Below are positions 1-7,360 of a stretch of DNA of 16,639 nt, one piece after another (positions within the stretch are counted from its first letter, which is position 1; every line of letters begins with the position of its first letter). A program made the translations under genes and the position numbers. This DNA comes from Sedimentisphaerales bacterium (GTDB lineage: Bacteria > Planctomycetota > Phycisphaerae > Sedimentisphaerales > SG8-4): assembly GCA_016928975.1 (NCBI GenBank), contig JAFGJR010000246.1, positions 1 to 16,639 on the forward strand. Direction: 5' to 3'. Under the pieces are notes generated by a model that was not told where the DNA came from, made no database searches, and was given only the letters and a program-made list of their open reading frames with translations.

Positions 1-201
1 AGTCAGGTTTCGACCCGTGTTTCTGGGGCAAAACCAGGGATCAGGTCGGCCGAGCCGGACTTTTGTCGTGGGCGTCTTGTTTCGCAGAGTCGGCACGTTG
101 GATTTGTGAGGACCTCCCAGGTTCCACGACCGGGACGCGCAGCGCCCGTAGAATGAGACGACAACCTTGTTCGTTGGCGGTGTTCGAATTGTCGCCACCA
201 T
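1..201 (-). CDS. Possible partial ORF leaving the left edge
   Basis: An ATG at 201 (minus strand) opens a frame with no stop through the left edge, 67 codons seen. What supports it is the expression context rather than the protein: a perfect AGGAGG (209-214) lies 7 nt before the ATG, and a consensus-like promoter lies about 35 nt further upstream. The visible peptide (starting MVATIRTPPTNKVVV, rich in Arg, Thr and Pro) resembles no family I know, and codon choice is not clearly coding-like. The other two minus frames both reach stops near the edge. It may be the start of a real gene, a leader peptide, or an untranslated transcript. The plus strand is also open over 1-275 but has no start signals. 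Confidence 0.33.
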   Translation of the reverse strand, partial: MVATIRTPPTNKVVVSFYGRCASRSWNLGGPHKSNVPTLRNKTPTTKVRLGRPDPWFCPRNTGRNLT

Positions 202-242
202 CCGTGTGCCTCCTCAAGGGCTCTCTATTCTGTTATGGCATC

Positions 243-271
243 ATCATACAGGCCAGCGAGTTTTCTGTCAA
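243..271 (-). promoter_or_regulatory. Sigma-70-type promoter, minus strand
   Basis: On the minus strand there is a perfect -35 TTGACA (266-271), a 17-nt spacer and a -10 TATGAT (243-248, five of six consensus bases). Transcription would start near 236, giving a leader of about 35 nt before the ATG at 201, with AGGAGG in between. This is the best-matching promoter in the window. Confidence 0.6.
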
Positions 272-306
272 CTGAAATTCGGGCAGTTTGAGCATCTGAT
301 TGGATG

Positions 307-369
307 GTGACGGTCACAGGTAAACCCTTATGGCACGAGGACTTACGGCCGGTCCCCGGCTGCCGGCCG
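307..369. promoter_or_regulatory. Two palindromes between divergent promoters
   Basis: A perfect odd palindrome GTGAC-G-GTCAC sits at 307-317, and an inverted repeat CGGCCGG / CCGGCCG with a 10-nt loop at 346-352 and 363-369. Both lie between the minus-strand promoter and the weaker plus-strand promoter. They could be operators, but GC-rich DNA produces short palindromes by chance, so regulator binding is only a guess. Confidence 0.25.
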
Positions 370-377
370 ATTCGTGT

Positions 378-406
378 TTGCCTTTTCACCGATTTGGTCC
401 TACGAT
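378..406 (+). promoter_or_regulatory. Candidate promoter for the cytochrome gene
   Basis: TTGCCT (378-383), a 17-nt spacer and TACGAT (401-406, four of six -10 bases) would start transcription near 413 and leave a leader of about 70 nt before the ATG at 483. It is a modest match, supported by correct spacing and position. Confidence 0.35.
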
Positions 407-482
407 ACGGCTGTGGAGTTGATGGATCTCTGTTGATGATGGACGCAAGGGATGGTGTTTCTTCGATGCCGCTGTTGAGGCT

Positions 483-2954
483 ATGAGATTGCACATTCGC
501 CATCTTCTCATCGTCGTCGTGCCGGCGACCTTCTGTCTTGCCGAGACGATCTCTCTCGCATCATTGCAGGAGTCTTATGTGGGGTCGGCCCGGTGTCGGC
601 AGTGCCATGAGTCGTTCTATCAACTGTGGGCGCCGTCGCATCACGGCCTGGCGATGCAGCCGTACACGCTCGAATTCGCGCAGGCGAATCTGACGACTCA
701 GCAGACGCCCATCACGATCGGTGGGCGCGAATACACCGCTTGCGTCGGGCAGGGGGAGGGTTGGATTCTGGAGAAGGGGCCGGACGGCCGGAAGCAATAC
801 CGGATCGCGCACGTGATGGGCGGCAAGAACGTCTACTACTTCCTGACACCGATGGAACGCGGGCGATTGCAGACTCTGCCTGTGGCATATGACGTTCGGG
901 CCAGGACGTGGTTCGATACGGCCGCCAGCGGCGTGCGGCATTTCCCCGGCGCCCGAGCCGATGCGCCTGTGCACTGGACGGACCCGATGTACACGTTCAA
1001 CACCTCCTGTCACGGTTGCCACGTGAGCCAGTTGGCCACGAACTACGATCTGAAGACCGACACCTATCACACCACGTGGGCCGAGCCGGGGATCAACTGC
1101 GAGGCCTGCCACGGCCCTGCTCAGGAACATATCCAGGTCTGCCAGGCAGTCGCACGTGGCGTCGGCGTCCCGCCCATGAATCCCGGAAGTGTTCACGGGC
1201 GAGATGCCCGTGCTACTCATGGGCGGGACGCCGACGCCACGGGAACGCCTCGCGGCGTCACTACAAGCGTGCAAGACCTCAAGATCATCATCACCAAGTC
1301 CTTCACGGGTGACCAGATCAACTCCATGTGCGGATCGTGTCACGCCAAGATGAGCCCCTTGAGCGCATCCTTCAGGTCCGGAGAGCGATTCCTCGATCAC
1401 TTCGATCTGACTGCTCTGGAGCATCCGGACTTCTACCCGGATGGGCGCGACCTGGGCGAGAATTACACGATGACCAGTTGGCGCATGAGCCCGTGCGCCA
1501 GGAGCGGCAAGCTGGATTGTGTGCACTGTCACACATCCAGCGGACGTTATCGATTCAAGAACGATCCAAGACCAGATGCGGCCTGCCTGCCCTGTCACCG
1601 GCAGCGGGTGGAGAACGCGACGGAACATACGCACCACAAGGCAGACGGCACGGGGAGCCAGTGTGTCGCCTGTCACATGCCCATGACCGAGTTTGCCCGG
1701 ATGACCCGCAGCGATCACTCGATGCGTCCGCCCACGCCGGCTGTTACGGTCAGGTTCAAGTCCCCGAATGCATGCAACATTTGCCACAGTGACAAAGACC
1801 CCGCCTGGGCGGATCAACACGTGAGGCAGTGGCACGATGACGACTATCAGAAACCCGTTCTGGAGCAAGCCTGGCTCGTGGACGCCGCACGGCGGGGCGA
1901 TTGGCGGCGATTGAGCGACATCCTGGCATACATCGGCTCGAAGGATCGTGACGAGATCTTCGCCGTGTCGCTGATTCGGCTGCTGTATCATTGCGGGTCG
2001 CAGGCCAAGTGGCCGGTCGTGATCGAAGCTCTACGCGAGGATCCTTCCCCGCTCGTACGTGCGGCGGCGGCCCAGGCACTCGACGGGTACGTTGCGGAGG
2101 AATCCGTCAGGGCACTGGCCAATGCGACGAGTGACGAGTATCGTCTCGTCCGTGTGCGGGCTGCCAGCGCCCTCGCCGCCGTCCCTGTAGAGACGCAAAA
2201 TCTTGCGTCTCTGCCAAGCGAGCAGCAGACAGCGGTCCGACGTGCCACGGCGGAACTGCTTGAGGCACTCCGTGCCCGGCCCGATGACTACGCATCCCAC
2301 TACAACCTGGGCAACTTCTTCATGCAGCGTGGGGACTCGGGAAAGGCGCTGGCTTCCTACGAGAGCGCGATCAAGCTAAGGGCCGACTTCGTCCCGCCTT
2401 ACGTGAACGTTGCGTTTGTCTACAACGCCCGGGGCGAGAACGACAAAGCGGAAGCCTCTCTGCGCCAGGCCAGCGTGCTGGACCCGAACAATCCGGCTGT
2501 CCATTTGAACCTCGGGATGCTCCTGGGCGAGAGGAAGCGCATGAAAGAGGCGGAACAGGCTTTTCGCAGGACACTCGAGATCGACCCCAATTCCGCGGCC
2601 GCCGCGTATAACCTCGCCGTCTGCCTGGCCGCGGACCGGCCGTGGGAGTCGTTGCGACTGTGTCAGAAGGCCTACCAGTTGCACCCGGAAGAGGGCAAGT
2701 ACGGCTACACCTACGCATTTTACCTGCATCAGCGCAGAGAGACGGATGAGGCCGTGGAGGTTCTCAAACAAATGGTCCGTCGCAATGTGCCGTACGGTGA
2801 TGCCTACGCGTTGCTTGGCAGGATTCACCTCGAACGGGGCGAGCTGGAAGAAGCCGCTGACGTATATCGGTCCGCCTGTAGCAATGGCAATCTGACGCAG
2901 GGCGAACACGACAGCTTCCGAGCGATGCTGCGCAGACTGGAGCAAGGGTATTGA
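483..2954 (+). CDS. Octaheme c-type cytochrome with HEAT and TPR domains
   Basis: The 823-aa product is an exported multiheme cytochrome, presumably an electron carrier or a scaffold in a respiratory complex; the redox partner is unknown. ATG 483 is the first in-frame start after a stop at 420; GAGG lies just before it. A signal peptide fits residues 1-20 (basic n-region, hydrophobic LLIVVVPATFCLA). Eight CXXCH motifs begin at residues 38, 176, 206, 283, 346, 368, 394 and 431. Residues about 480-570 look like HEAT repeats and about 590-800 hold five or six TPRs (for example YNLGNFFMQRGDSGKAL), suggesting protein docking. Two stretches are palindromic repeat DNA read in frame: residues 225-253, between hemes 3 and 4, and 569-577, between HEAT and TPR. 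The gene converges on a sulfatase with a 15-nt gap and has no visible terminator. Confidence 0.93.
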   Translation: MRLHIRHLLIVVVPATFCLAETISLASLQESYVGSARCRQCHESFYQLWAPSHHGLAMQPYTLEFAQANLTTQQTPITIGGREYTACVGQGEGWILEKGPDGRKQYRIAHVMGGKNVYYFLTPMERGRLQTLPVAYDVRARTWFDTAASGVRHFPGARADAPVHWTDPMYTFNTSCHGCHVSQLATNYDLKTDTYHTTWAEPGINCEACHGPAQEHIQVCQAVARGVGVPPMNPGSVHGRDARATHGRDADATGTPRGVTTSVQDLKIIITKSFTGDQINSMCGSCHAKMSPLSASFRSGERFLDHFDLTALEHPDFYPDGRDLGENYTMTSWRMSPCARSGKLDCVHCHTSSGRYRFKNDPRPDAACLPCHRQRVENATEHTHHKADGTGSQCVACHMPMTEFARMTRSDHSMRPPTPAVTVRFKSPNACNICHSDKDPAWADQHVRQWHDDDYQKPVLEQAWLVDAARRGDWRRLSDILAYIGSKDRDEIFAVSLIRLLYHCGSQAKWPVVIEALREDPSPLVRAAAAQALDGYVAEESVRALANATSDEYRLVRVRAASALAAVPVETQNLASLPSEQQTAVRRATAELLEALRARPDDYASHYNLGNFFMQRGDSGKALASYESAIKLRADFVPPYVNVAFVYNARGENDKAEASLRQASVLDPNNPAVHLNLGMLLGERKRMKEAEQAFRRTLEIDPNSAAAAYNLAVCLAADRPWESLRLCQKAYQLHPEEGKYGYTYAFYLHQRRETDEAVEVLKQMVRRNVPYGDAYALLGRIHLERGELEEAADVYRSACSNGNLTQGEHDSFRAMLRRLEQGY
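1155..1241. repeat. 87-bp nested palindrome inside the cytochrome gene
   Basis: Perfect 25-bp inverted arms at 1155-1179 and 1217-1241 enclose a second perfect 7-bp hairpin (CACGGGC 1194-1200, loop GAGAT, GCCCGTG 1206-1212). The length is exactly 29 codons, so the reading frame is kept; it encodes residues 225-253 (RGVGVPPM... HGRDARAT HGRDADAT). Because of the symmetry, the antisense strand reads similar RGVGVPPM and HGRDADAT peptides. From memory, HGRDARAT-type peptides recur in planctomycete and related proteins, pointing to a dispersed palindromic element. No target duplication is evident at the edges. Confidence 0.9.
2189..2212. repeat. 24-bp palindrome inside the cytochrome gene
   Basis: A perfect 10-bp inverted repeat (AGAGACGCAA / TTGCGTCTCT) with a 4-nt AATC loop. 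It is read in frame as part of VETQNLASL (residues 569-577), at the junction between the HEAT-like region and the TPR array. Similar short palindromes (GTAGAGACGC... class) occur in many bacterial genomes as I recall. It is unrelated in sequence to the 87-bp element in the same gene. Confidence 0.75.
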
Positions 2955-2969
2955 TCACCTGCACGGACC

Positions 2970-4364
2970 TCACCTGCTGCCGCGCGCGTCCCTGGCCTTT
3001 TTGCCCTTCCTGGCGCCGGGTGCGGCACGATCACTGCTCGTCCGGTCACCGCCCCAGAGGGGCTCGACATTCGCGGCGTTCCAGGTGTCCCATCTCGATT
3101 GAAGATCCTTTACCCTATCCGGCATCGTAGCGGACAGGTCGTTGCTCTCGCCGATGTCGGCAGCGAGGTCGTAGAGCCTGGCCGCGGTGACTGGCTGGTT
3201 GCGGGCGCCAGTGAGCGTGTCGGCGTTGCTGTCGTAGCGCACAAGCTTGTAGTCGCCGAGACGGATGGCCATCTGCTGGCCGAAACGCCAGTACAGCGGG
3301 TCATGAGGCGCGCCGGTCTTCTCGCCGGCGAGGAAGGGCAGCAGGTTGACGCCGTCGAGGTTCCAACTTGGGCTGACGCGTACGCCTGCCACTGACAAGG
3401 CAGTGGCAGTGAGGTCCAACTGGATAACGGGTCGGTCAGACACGCCCGGTTTCAAGCGGCCCGGCCACGATACGATGAACGGCACGCGGATGCCTCCTTC
3501 CAGGGTGGTGCGCTTGGACCCTCGCAAGGGAGTGTTGCGCGAGGCGTTGATCGTCGTGCTGGGCATGGTCGGCCCGCCATTGTCGCTGATGAAACAAACC
3601 AGCGTACTTTGTTCGAGGCCGGTCTCGAAGAGTTTCTTCCTCACGCGGCCGACGGCTTCATCCAGCGCCAGCATCATGGCGTCATACGTGCGGCGTTTCT
3701 CGTCGGCTTCATTGGCGAACTTCGCGACCCGCTCATGGGTGGCCTGCATCGGGGTATGGACTGCGTTGAACGCCAGGTAGAGGAACCACGGCTCGCTCTT
3801 GTGACGCTCGATGAAGGCAGCGGCTTCGCGCCCGAACGCATCGGTCGTATAGTCGAGCTGCGTCACTGCCTCCGTGCCGCGAAGGATGCCGGCCGGTTTG
3901 AAGTAGTCGTGAGCGCCTCCCAGGAAGCCATAGAACTCGTCGAACCCGCGCCTTTGTGGGTGGAACTCGCCTTGGGCTCCGAGATGCCACTTGCCGACCA
4001 GGCCGGTGACATAGCCGGCGGCCTTGAGGCGCTCGGCAATCGTCCGCTCAGTGAGGGGCAGGCCGCTGGTGCCGCCGGGGTTGAATTCGTGCCCGAACCG
4101 GGTCTGATACCGGCCGGTCATCAGGCCGGCCCGCGTGGGCGAGCAATACGGCCCGGAGACGTAGCCGCTGGTGAAGCGCACGCCCGATGCGGCGAGCGCG
4201 TCGAGATTCGGCGTGGGGATGTCCTTACATCCGTGGAATCCCGCGTCCGCATACCCCATATCATCCGCGACGATGAAGAGGATGTTGGGGCGAGCGGGCC
4301 CCGCAAGCCCGGCAGAGCAAACCTGCAACGTCAGAAGCATCACGATCAACGCTGTCCGTCTCAT
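2970..4364 (-). CDS. Exported sulfatase (formylglycine type)
   Basis: A 464-aa sulfatase of the arylsulfatase (S1/alkaline phosphatase fold) family, hydrolysing a sulfate ester of an unknown, probably carbohydrate, substrate in periplasm or outside the cell. The start at 4364 is chosen because GAGG (GAGGACAGGT before ATG) lies at good spacing and the product then opens with a signal peptide, MRRTALIVMLLTLQVCSAGLA; the longer frame to 4487 adds only basic non-family sequence. Visible motifs: RPNILFIVADD with metal ligands D34-D35; CSPTR at 74-78, whose Cys becomes formylglycine; GKWHLG; and SDNGG. The C-terminus is a basic tail (ARKGKKARDARGSR). It is transcribed away from the sulfatase operon at 4568, with its own candidate promoter. 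Substrate cannot be read from sequence. Confidence 0.95.
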   Translation of the reverse strand: MRRTALIVMLLTLQVCSAGLAGPARPNILFIVADDMGYADAGFHGCKDIPTPNLDALAASGVRFTSGYVSGPYCSPTRAGLMTGRYQTRFGHEFNPGGTSGLPLTERTIAERLKAAGYVTGLVGKWHLGAQGEFHPQRRGFDEFYGFLGGAHDYFKPAGILRGTEAVTQLDYTTDAFGREAAAFIERHKSEPWFLYLAFNAVHTPMQATHERVAKFANEADEKRRTYDAMMLALDEAVGRVRKKLFETGLEQSTLVCFISDNGGPTMPSTTINASRNTPLRGSKRTTLEGGIRVPFIVSWPGRLKPGVSDRPVIQLDLTATALSVAGVRVSPSWNLDGVNLLPFLAGEKTGAPHDPLYWRFGQQMAIRLGDYKLVRYDSNADTLTGARNQPVTAARLYDLAADIGESNDLSATMPDRVKDLQSRWDTWNAANVEPLWGGDRTSSDRAAPGARKGKKARDARGSR

Positions 4365-4458
4365 ACCTGTCCTCGCGCCTCTTGTACCTCGATGTGCCGT
4401 CTTGGTCGCCATCGACCTGGGGCGAAAGGCGACGGCAACGGCCTTGCGTCGTTTGCTG

Positions 4459-4487
4459 ATTCTAATGCGTCGCCACACGCCCGGCAA
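4459..4487 (-). promoter_or_regulatory. Candidate promoter of the minus-strand sulfatase
   Basis: On the minus strand TTGCCG (4482-4487), a 17-nt spacer and TAGAAT (4459-4464, five of six consensus bases) would start transcription near 4452, about 88 nt before the ATG at 4364. A further TACAAT (4491-4496, minus) lies upstream without a good -35. Confidence 0.5.
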
Positions 4488-4518
4488 TGTATTGTATGCT
4501 TCACACCGCGACCAGGCT

Positions 4519-4527
4519 TGTTATAAT
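4519..4527 (+). promoter_or_regulatory. Extended -10 promoter of the sulfatase operon
   Basis: TGTTATAAT at 4519-4527 is a perfect extended -10 (TGn plus TATAAT). The -35 position (about 4499-4504) is poor, as is usual for extended -10 promoters. Transcription would start near 4534, leaving about 34 nt before the ATG at 4568. It lies about 30-60 bp from the divergent promoter at 4459-4487, so both could share regulation. Confidence 0.55.
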
Positions 4528-4567
4528 CGCGACGTTGAATGACATGGATGTGCTGGAGTCACCGAAC

Positions 4568-7360
4568 ATGAAACGAGCGATTGTGTTCATCGGATTGGTC
4601 TTGTTGCTCCACCCGGCGGCTGTGCGCGCCGCCGACTCACCCCGACCCAACCTGGTCATCATCAATATCGACGATCTTGGCTACGGGGACATCGGGCCGT
4701 TCGGGTCCACGCTGAATCGCACGCCCCATCTGGATCGAATGGCGACGGAAGGGCGTCGGCTCACCACGTTCTACGCGGCGCCGGTGTGTTCGCCGTCGCG
4801 AGCGGCGCTAATGACCGGCTGCTATCCGAAACGCTCGCTGCCCATCCCTCACGTGCTCTTTCCCGGCAACGATGTCGGCCTCGCTCCCTCCGAGGTCACG
4901 GTCGCCGAGTTGCTCAAATCCGCCGGCTACGCCACAGGCATTGTGGGAAAGTGGCATCTCGGCGATCAACCTGAGTTCCTGCCTACGCGCCAGGGATTCG
5001 ACGAATGGTTCGGCCTTCCCTATTCGAACGACATGGGCCCGGCGGCCGACGGCGTCAAGAGCAGCTTCGGCGTCCCATTGCCGGCGGAGTCGAAGAACCC
5101 CCAGCCGCCGCTGCCGCTGATGAGAGGGGAGACGGTTGTCCAGCGGGTCCTCGCAACGGATCAGACGCAACTGGTCACGCGATACACCGAGGAGGCACTG
5201 CGGTTCATCCGTGCGCACAAGGATGAGCACTTCTTTCTCTACCTGGCGCACAACGCCGTGCACTTCCCGCTGTATCCGGGCGAGCCGTTCCGTGGCAAAT
5301 CCGCCAACGGCCTTTATGGCGATTGGGTCGAGGAGGTGGACTGGAGCGTGGGCGAGGTGCTCAACGCGTTGCGGACGCAGGGACTCGCAGAGAAGACTCT
5401 CGTCCTGTTTGTCAGCGACAATGGTGGCACGCCCCGTGCCGTCAACCGTCCGCTGCGCGGGTTCAAAGGCTCGACCTGGGAAGGCGGGGTGCGCGTCCCG
5501 GCCATCGCCTGGTGGCCGGGCAAGATCCCGGCGGGGACATCCAGCGACGCCATGTGCGGCATGTTCGACGTCCTGCCGACGTTCGCCGCCCTTGCCGGCG
5601 CCGCGGTCCCCGGCGACCGCAAGATCGACGGCCTGGACATCCGCCCCGTCCTCATGGGAGAGCCGGACGCGGCTGCGGCCCACGAGGTCTTTTACTACTA
5701 CCGAGGTCTTGAATTGGAGGCCGTCCGCGACGGTCGGTGGAAGCTGGTCCTGCCGTCTGCGGCCGCCAACGCCCGCAAGGCCAAAGCCAAAAACGCAGGG
5801 GGCGAAAAGGCAGCCCTCCTGTTCAATCTCAAGATGGACGTCGGCGAAAGCGCCGATGTTGCCGCCGAGCATCCGGAAGTCGTCGCGCGGCTGGAGAAGC
5901 TCGCGGCGGCGATGAAGGACGATCTTGGGACCAGCGGCCTGGGGCCGGGCTGCCGTCCTCTGGGCAAGGCGGCGAATCCCCAGCCGCTCATCGGTTACGA
6001 CGGCAAGGTGCGGCCGGGCTTCGAGCCAAAGTCAGCCGCGGCTGGCGGCCGAACGACGAGCAGGCCCAACGTGATCCTGATTCTGGCGGATGATCTCGGC
6101 TATGAGACGATCGGCGCCAACGGCGGCACGAGCTACCGGACGCCGCAACTCGACAAGCTGGCGGCCACCGGGGTGCGCTTCACCCACTGCTTCGTGCAGC
6201 CACTGTGTACGCCGACCCGCGTGCAGTTGATGACGGGGCGCTACAACGTGAGGAACTACATCCGCTTCGGGACCATGGACCCGCAGGCGGTCACGTTCGC
6301 CAATGTGCTTCACCAGGCCGGCTACGCCACGTGCATCGTGGGCAAGTGGCAACTGGGTCGCGACATCGACCTGCCGAAGAAGTTCGGATTCGACGAGTCT
6401 TGCCTCTGGCAGCACACCCGCCGGCCGCCTCGCTATGCGAATCCCGGCCTCGAAATCAATGGGGTGGAGAAGGACTATGCGCACGGCGAGTACGGGCCCG
6501 ACCTTGTGAACGACTACGCGCTGGACTTCATCACGCGCAAGAGGGACGTCCCGTTCTTTCTCTACTACCCGATGATGCTGACGCACGCTCCCTATCAGCC
6601 GACGCCGGACAGTCCGGATTGGGACCCGGAGGCGGTGGGCGAGCAGGTCAACACGAACGCGAAGCACTTCGCCGACATGGTCGCCTACATGGACAAGCTC
6701 GTCGGCAAGCTGGTTGCCAGGCTCGACTCGCTTGGCATCCGCGACAACACGCTGCTTCTCTTCGTCGGCGACAACGGTACAGGCCGTGGCGTGCGGTCGA
6801 TGATGGGCGACAGGCTCGTGATCGGCGGCAAGGGCACGACCACCGATGCGGGGATGCACGTGCCGTTGATTGCGAGCTGGCCCGGCCGGACCACGGACGG
6901 ACAGGTGTGTGCCGACCTGGTGGACAGCACGGACTTGCTGCCGACGATCCTGGACGCCGCAGGCGTAACTGCCCCGTCTGGTCTCAAGCTGGATGGCCGT
7001 ACGTTCCTGCCGCAGATCCTTGGCGCCAAAGGCCAGCCGCGCGACTGGGTCTACTCGTGGTATTCGCCGCGTCAGTCCGCCGACATGACCGTCCGGGAAC
7101 TTGCCTTCAACCATCGCTACAAGCTCTACCGCTCCGGCGAGTTCTTCGATCTGAGCAGAGACCCCGGGGAGAAGCACCCGCTGAAGGTGGCGGGTCTCGA
7201 TGGCGAAGCCGCCACTGCGGCCAAGCTGCTTCAAGGGGCGCTGGATCAATTCAACGACGCCCGGCCCCCGGCGCTCGATCGCGCCTCCGAGCAAGCGGAC
7301 AAGGGCAAGGCGAAGAGCCGGAAATCGACGACGAAAGCCAGGCGAAAGGGCAAGAAATGA
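4568..7360 (+). CDS. Double sulfatase: two catalytic domains in one protein
   Basis: A 930-aa exported protein with two complete sulfatase domains. ATG 4568 is preferred over the upstream ATGs at 4487 and 4544: GGAG (4555-4558) precedes it and a signal peptide follows ([21 protein letters not shown]). Domain 1 (about 26-490): D35-D36, CSPSR with C74, GKWHLG, SDNGG. Domain 2 (about 499-890): [11 protein letters not shown] with D508-D509, CTPTR with C547, then GKWQLG, where Gln replaces the usual His, and GDNGTG. The join ([15 protein letters not shown], then AAAGGRTTS) looks like a natural sulfatase C-terminus followed by a second sulfatase without its signal peptide, so a fusion of adjacent genes is likely. 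The tail is Lys/Arg-rich. The stop overlaps the next ATG (ATGA). Substrates are unknown; the two domains may act on different sulfate positions. Confidence 0.94.
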   Translation: MKRAIVFIGLVLLLHPAAVRAADSPRPNLVIINIDDLGYGDIGPFGSTLNRTPHLDRMATEGRRLTTFYAAPVCSPSRAALMTGCYPKRSLPIPHVLFPGNDVGLAPSEVTVAELLKSAGYATGIVGKWHLGDQPEFLPTRQGFDEWFGLPYSNDMGPAADGVKSSFGVPLPAESKNPQPPLPLMRGETVVQRVLATDQTQLVTRYTEEALRFIRAHKDEHFFLYLAHNAVHFPLYPGEPFRGKSANGLYGDWVEEVDWSVGEVLNALRTQGLAEKTLVLFVSDNGGTPRAVNRPLRGFKGSTWEGGVRVPAIAWWPGKIPAGTSSDAMCGMFDVLPTFAALAGAAVPGDRKIDGLDIRPVLMGEPDAAAAHEVFYYYRGLELEAVRDGRWKLVLPSAAANARKAKAKNAGGEKAALLFNLKMDVGESADVAAEHPEVVARLEKLAAAMKDDLGTSGLGPGCRPLGKAANPQPLIGYDGKVRPGFEPKSAAAGGRTTSRPNVILILADDLGYETIGANGGTSYRTPQLDKLAATGVRFTHCFVQPLCTPTRVQLMTGRYNVRNYIRFGTMDPQAVTFANVLHQAGYATCIVGKWQLGRDIDLPKKFGFDESCLWQHTRRPPRYANPGLEINGVEKDYAHGEYGPDLVNDYALDFITRKRDVPFFLYYPMMLTHAPYQPTPDSPDWDPEAVGEQVNTNAKHFADMVAYMDKLVGKLVARLDSLGIRDNTLLLFVGDNGTGRGVRSMMGDRLVIGGKGTTTDAGMHVPLIASWPGRTTDGQVCADLVDSTDLLPTILDAAGVTAPSGLKLDGRTFLPQILGAKGQPRDWVYSWYSPRQSADMTVRELAFNHRYKLYRSGEFFDLSRDPGEKHPLKVAGLDGEAATAAKLLQGALDQFNDARPPALDRASEQADKGKAKSRKSTTKARRKGKK

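Noticed and set aside
1..275. Plus-strand frame open from the left edge to a stop at 273-275
   Set aside because: No recognisable protein, Cys/Ser/Arg-rich, and it overlaps the well-formed minus-strand promoter and Shine-Dalgarno. It is probably chance, though a gene tail cannot be excluded.
561..1991. A 476-codon open frame on the minus strand
   Set aside because: Antisense to the cytochrome, which has eight CXXCH motifs and a signal peptide. Its RGVGVPPM and HGRDADAT stretch comes only from the palindrome symmetry.
4487..4567. Earlier ATG starts (4487, 4544) for the double sulfatase
   Set aside because: They would put non-hydrophobic residues before the signal peptide, and 4487 lies upstream of the extended -10 promoter at 4519-4527.
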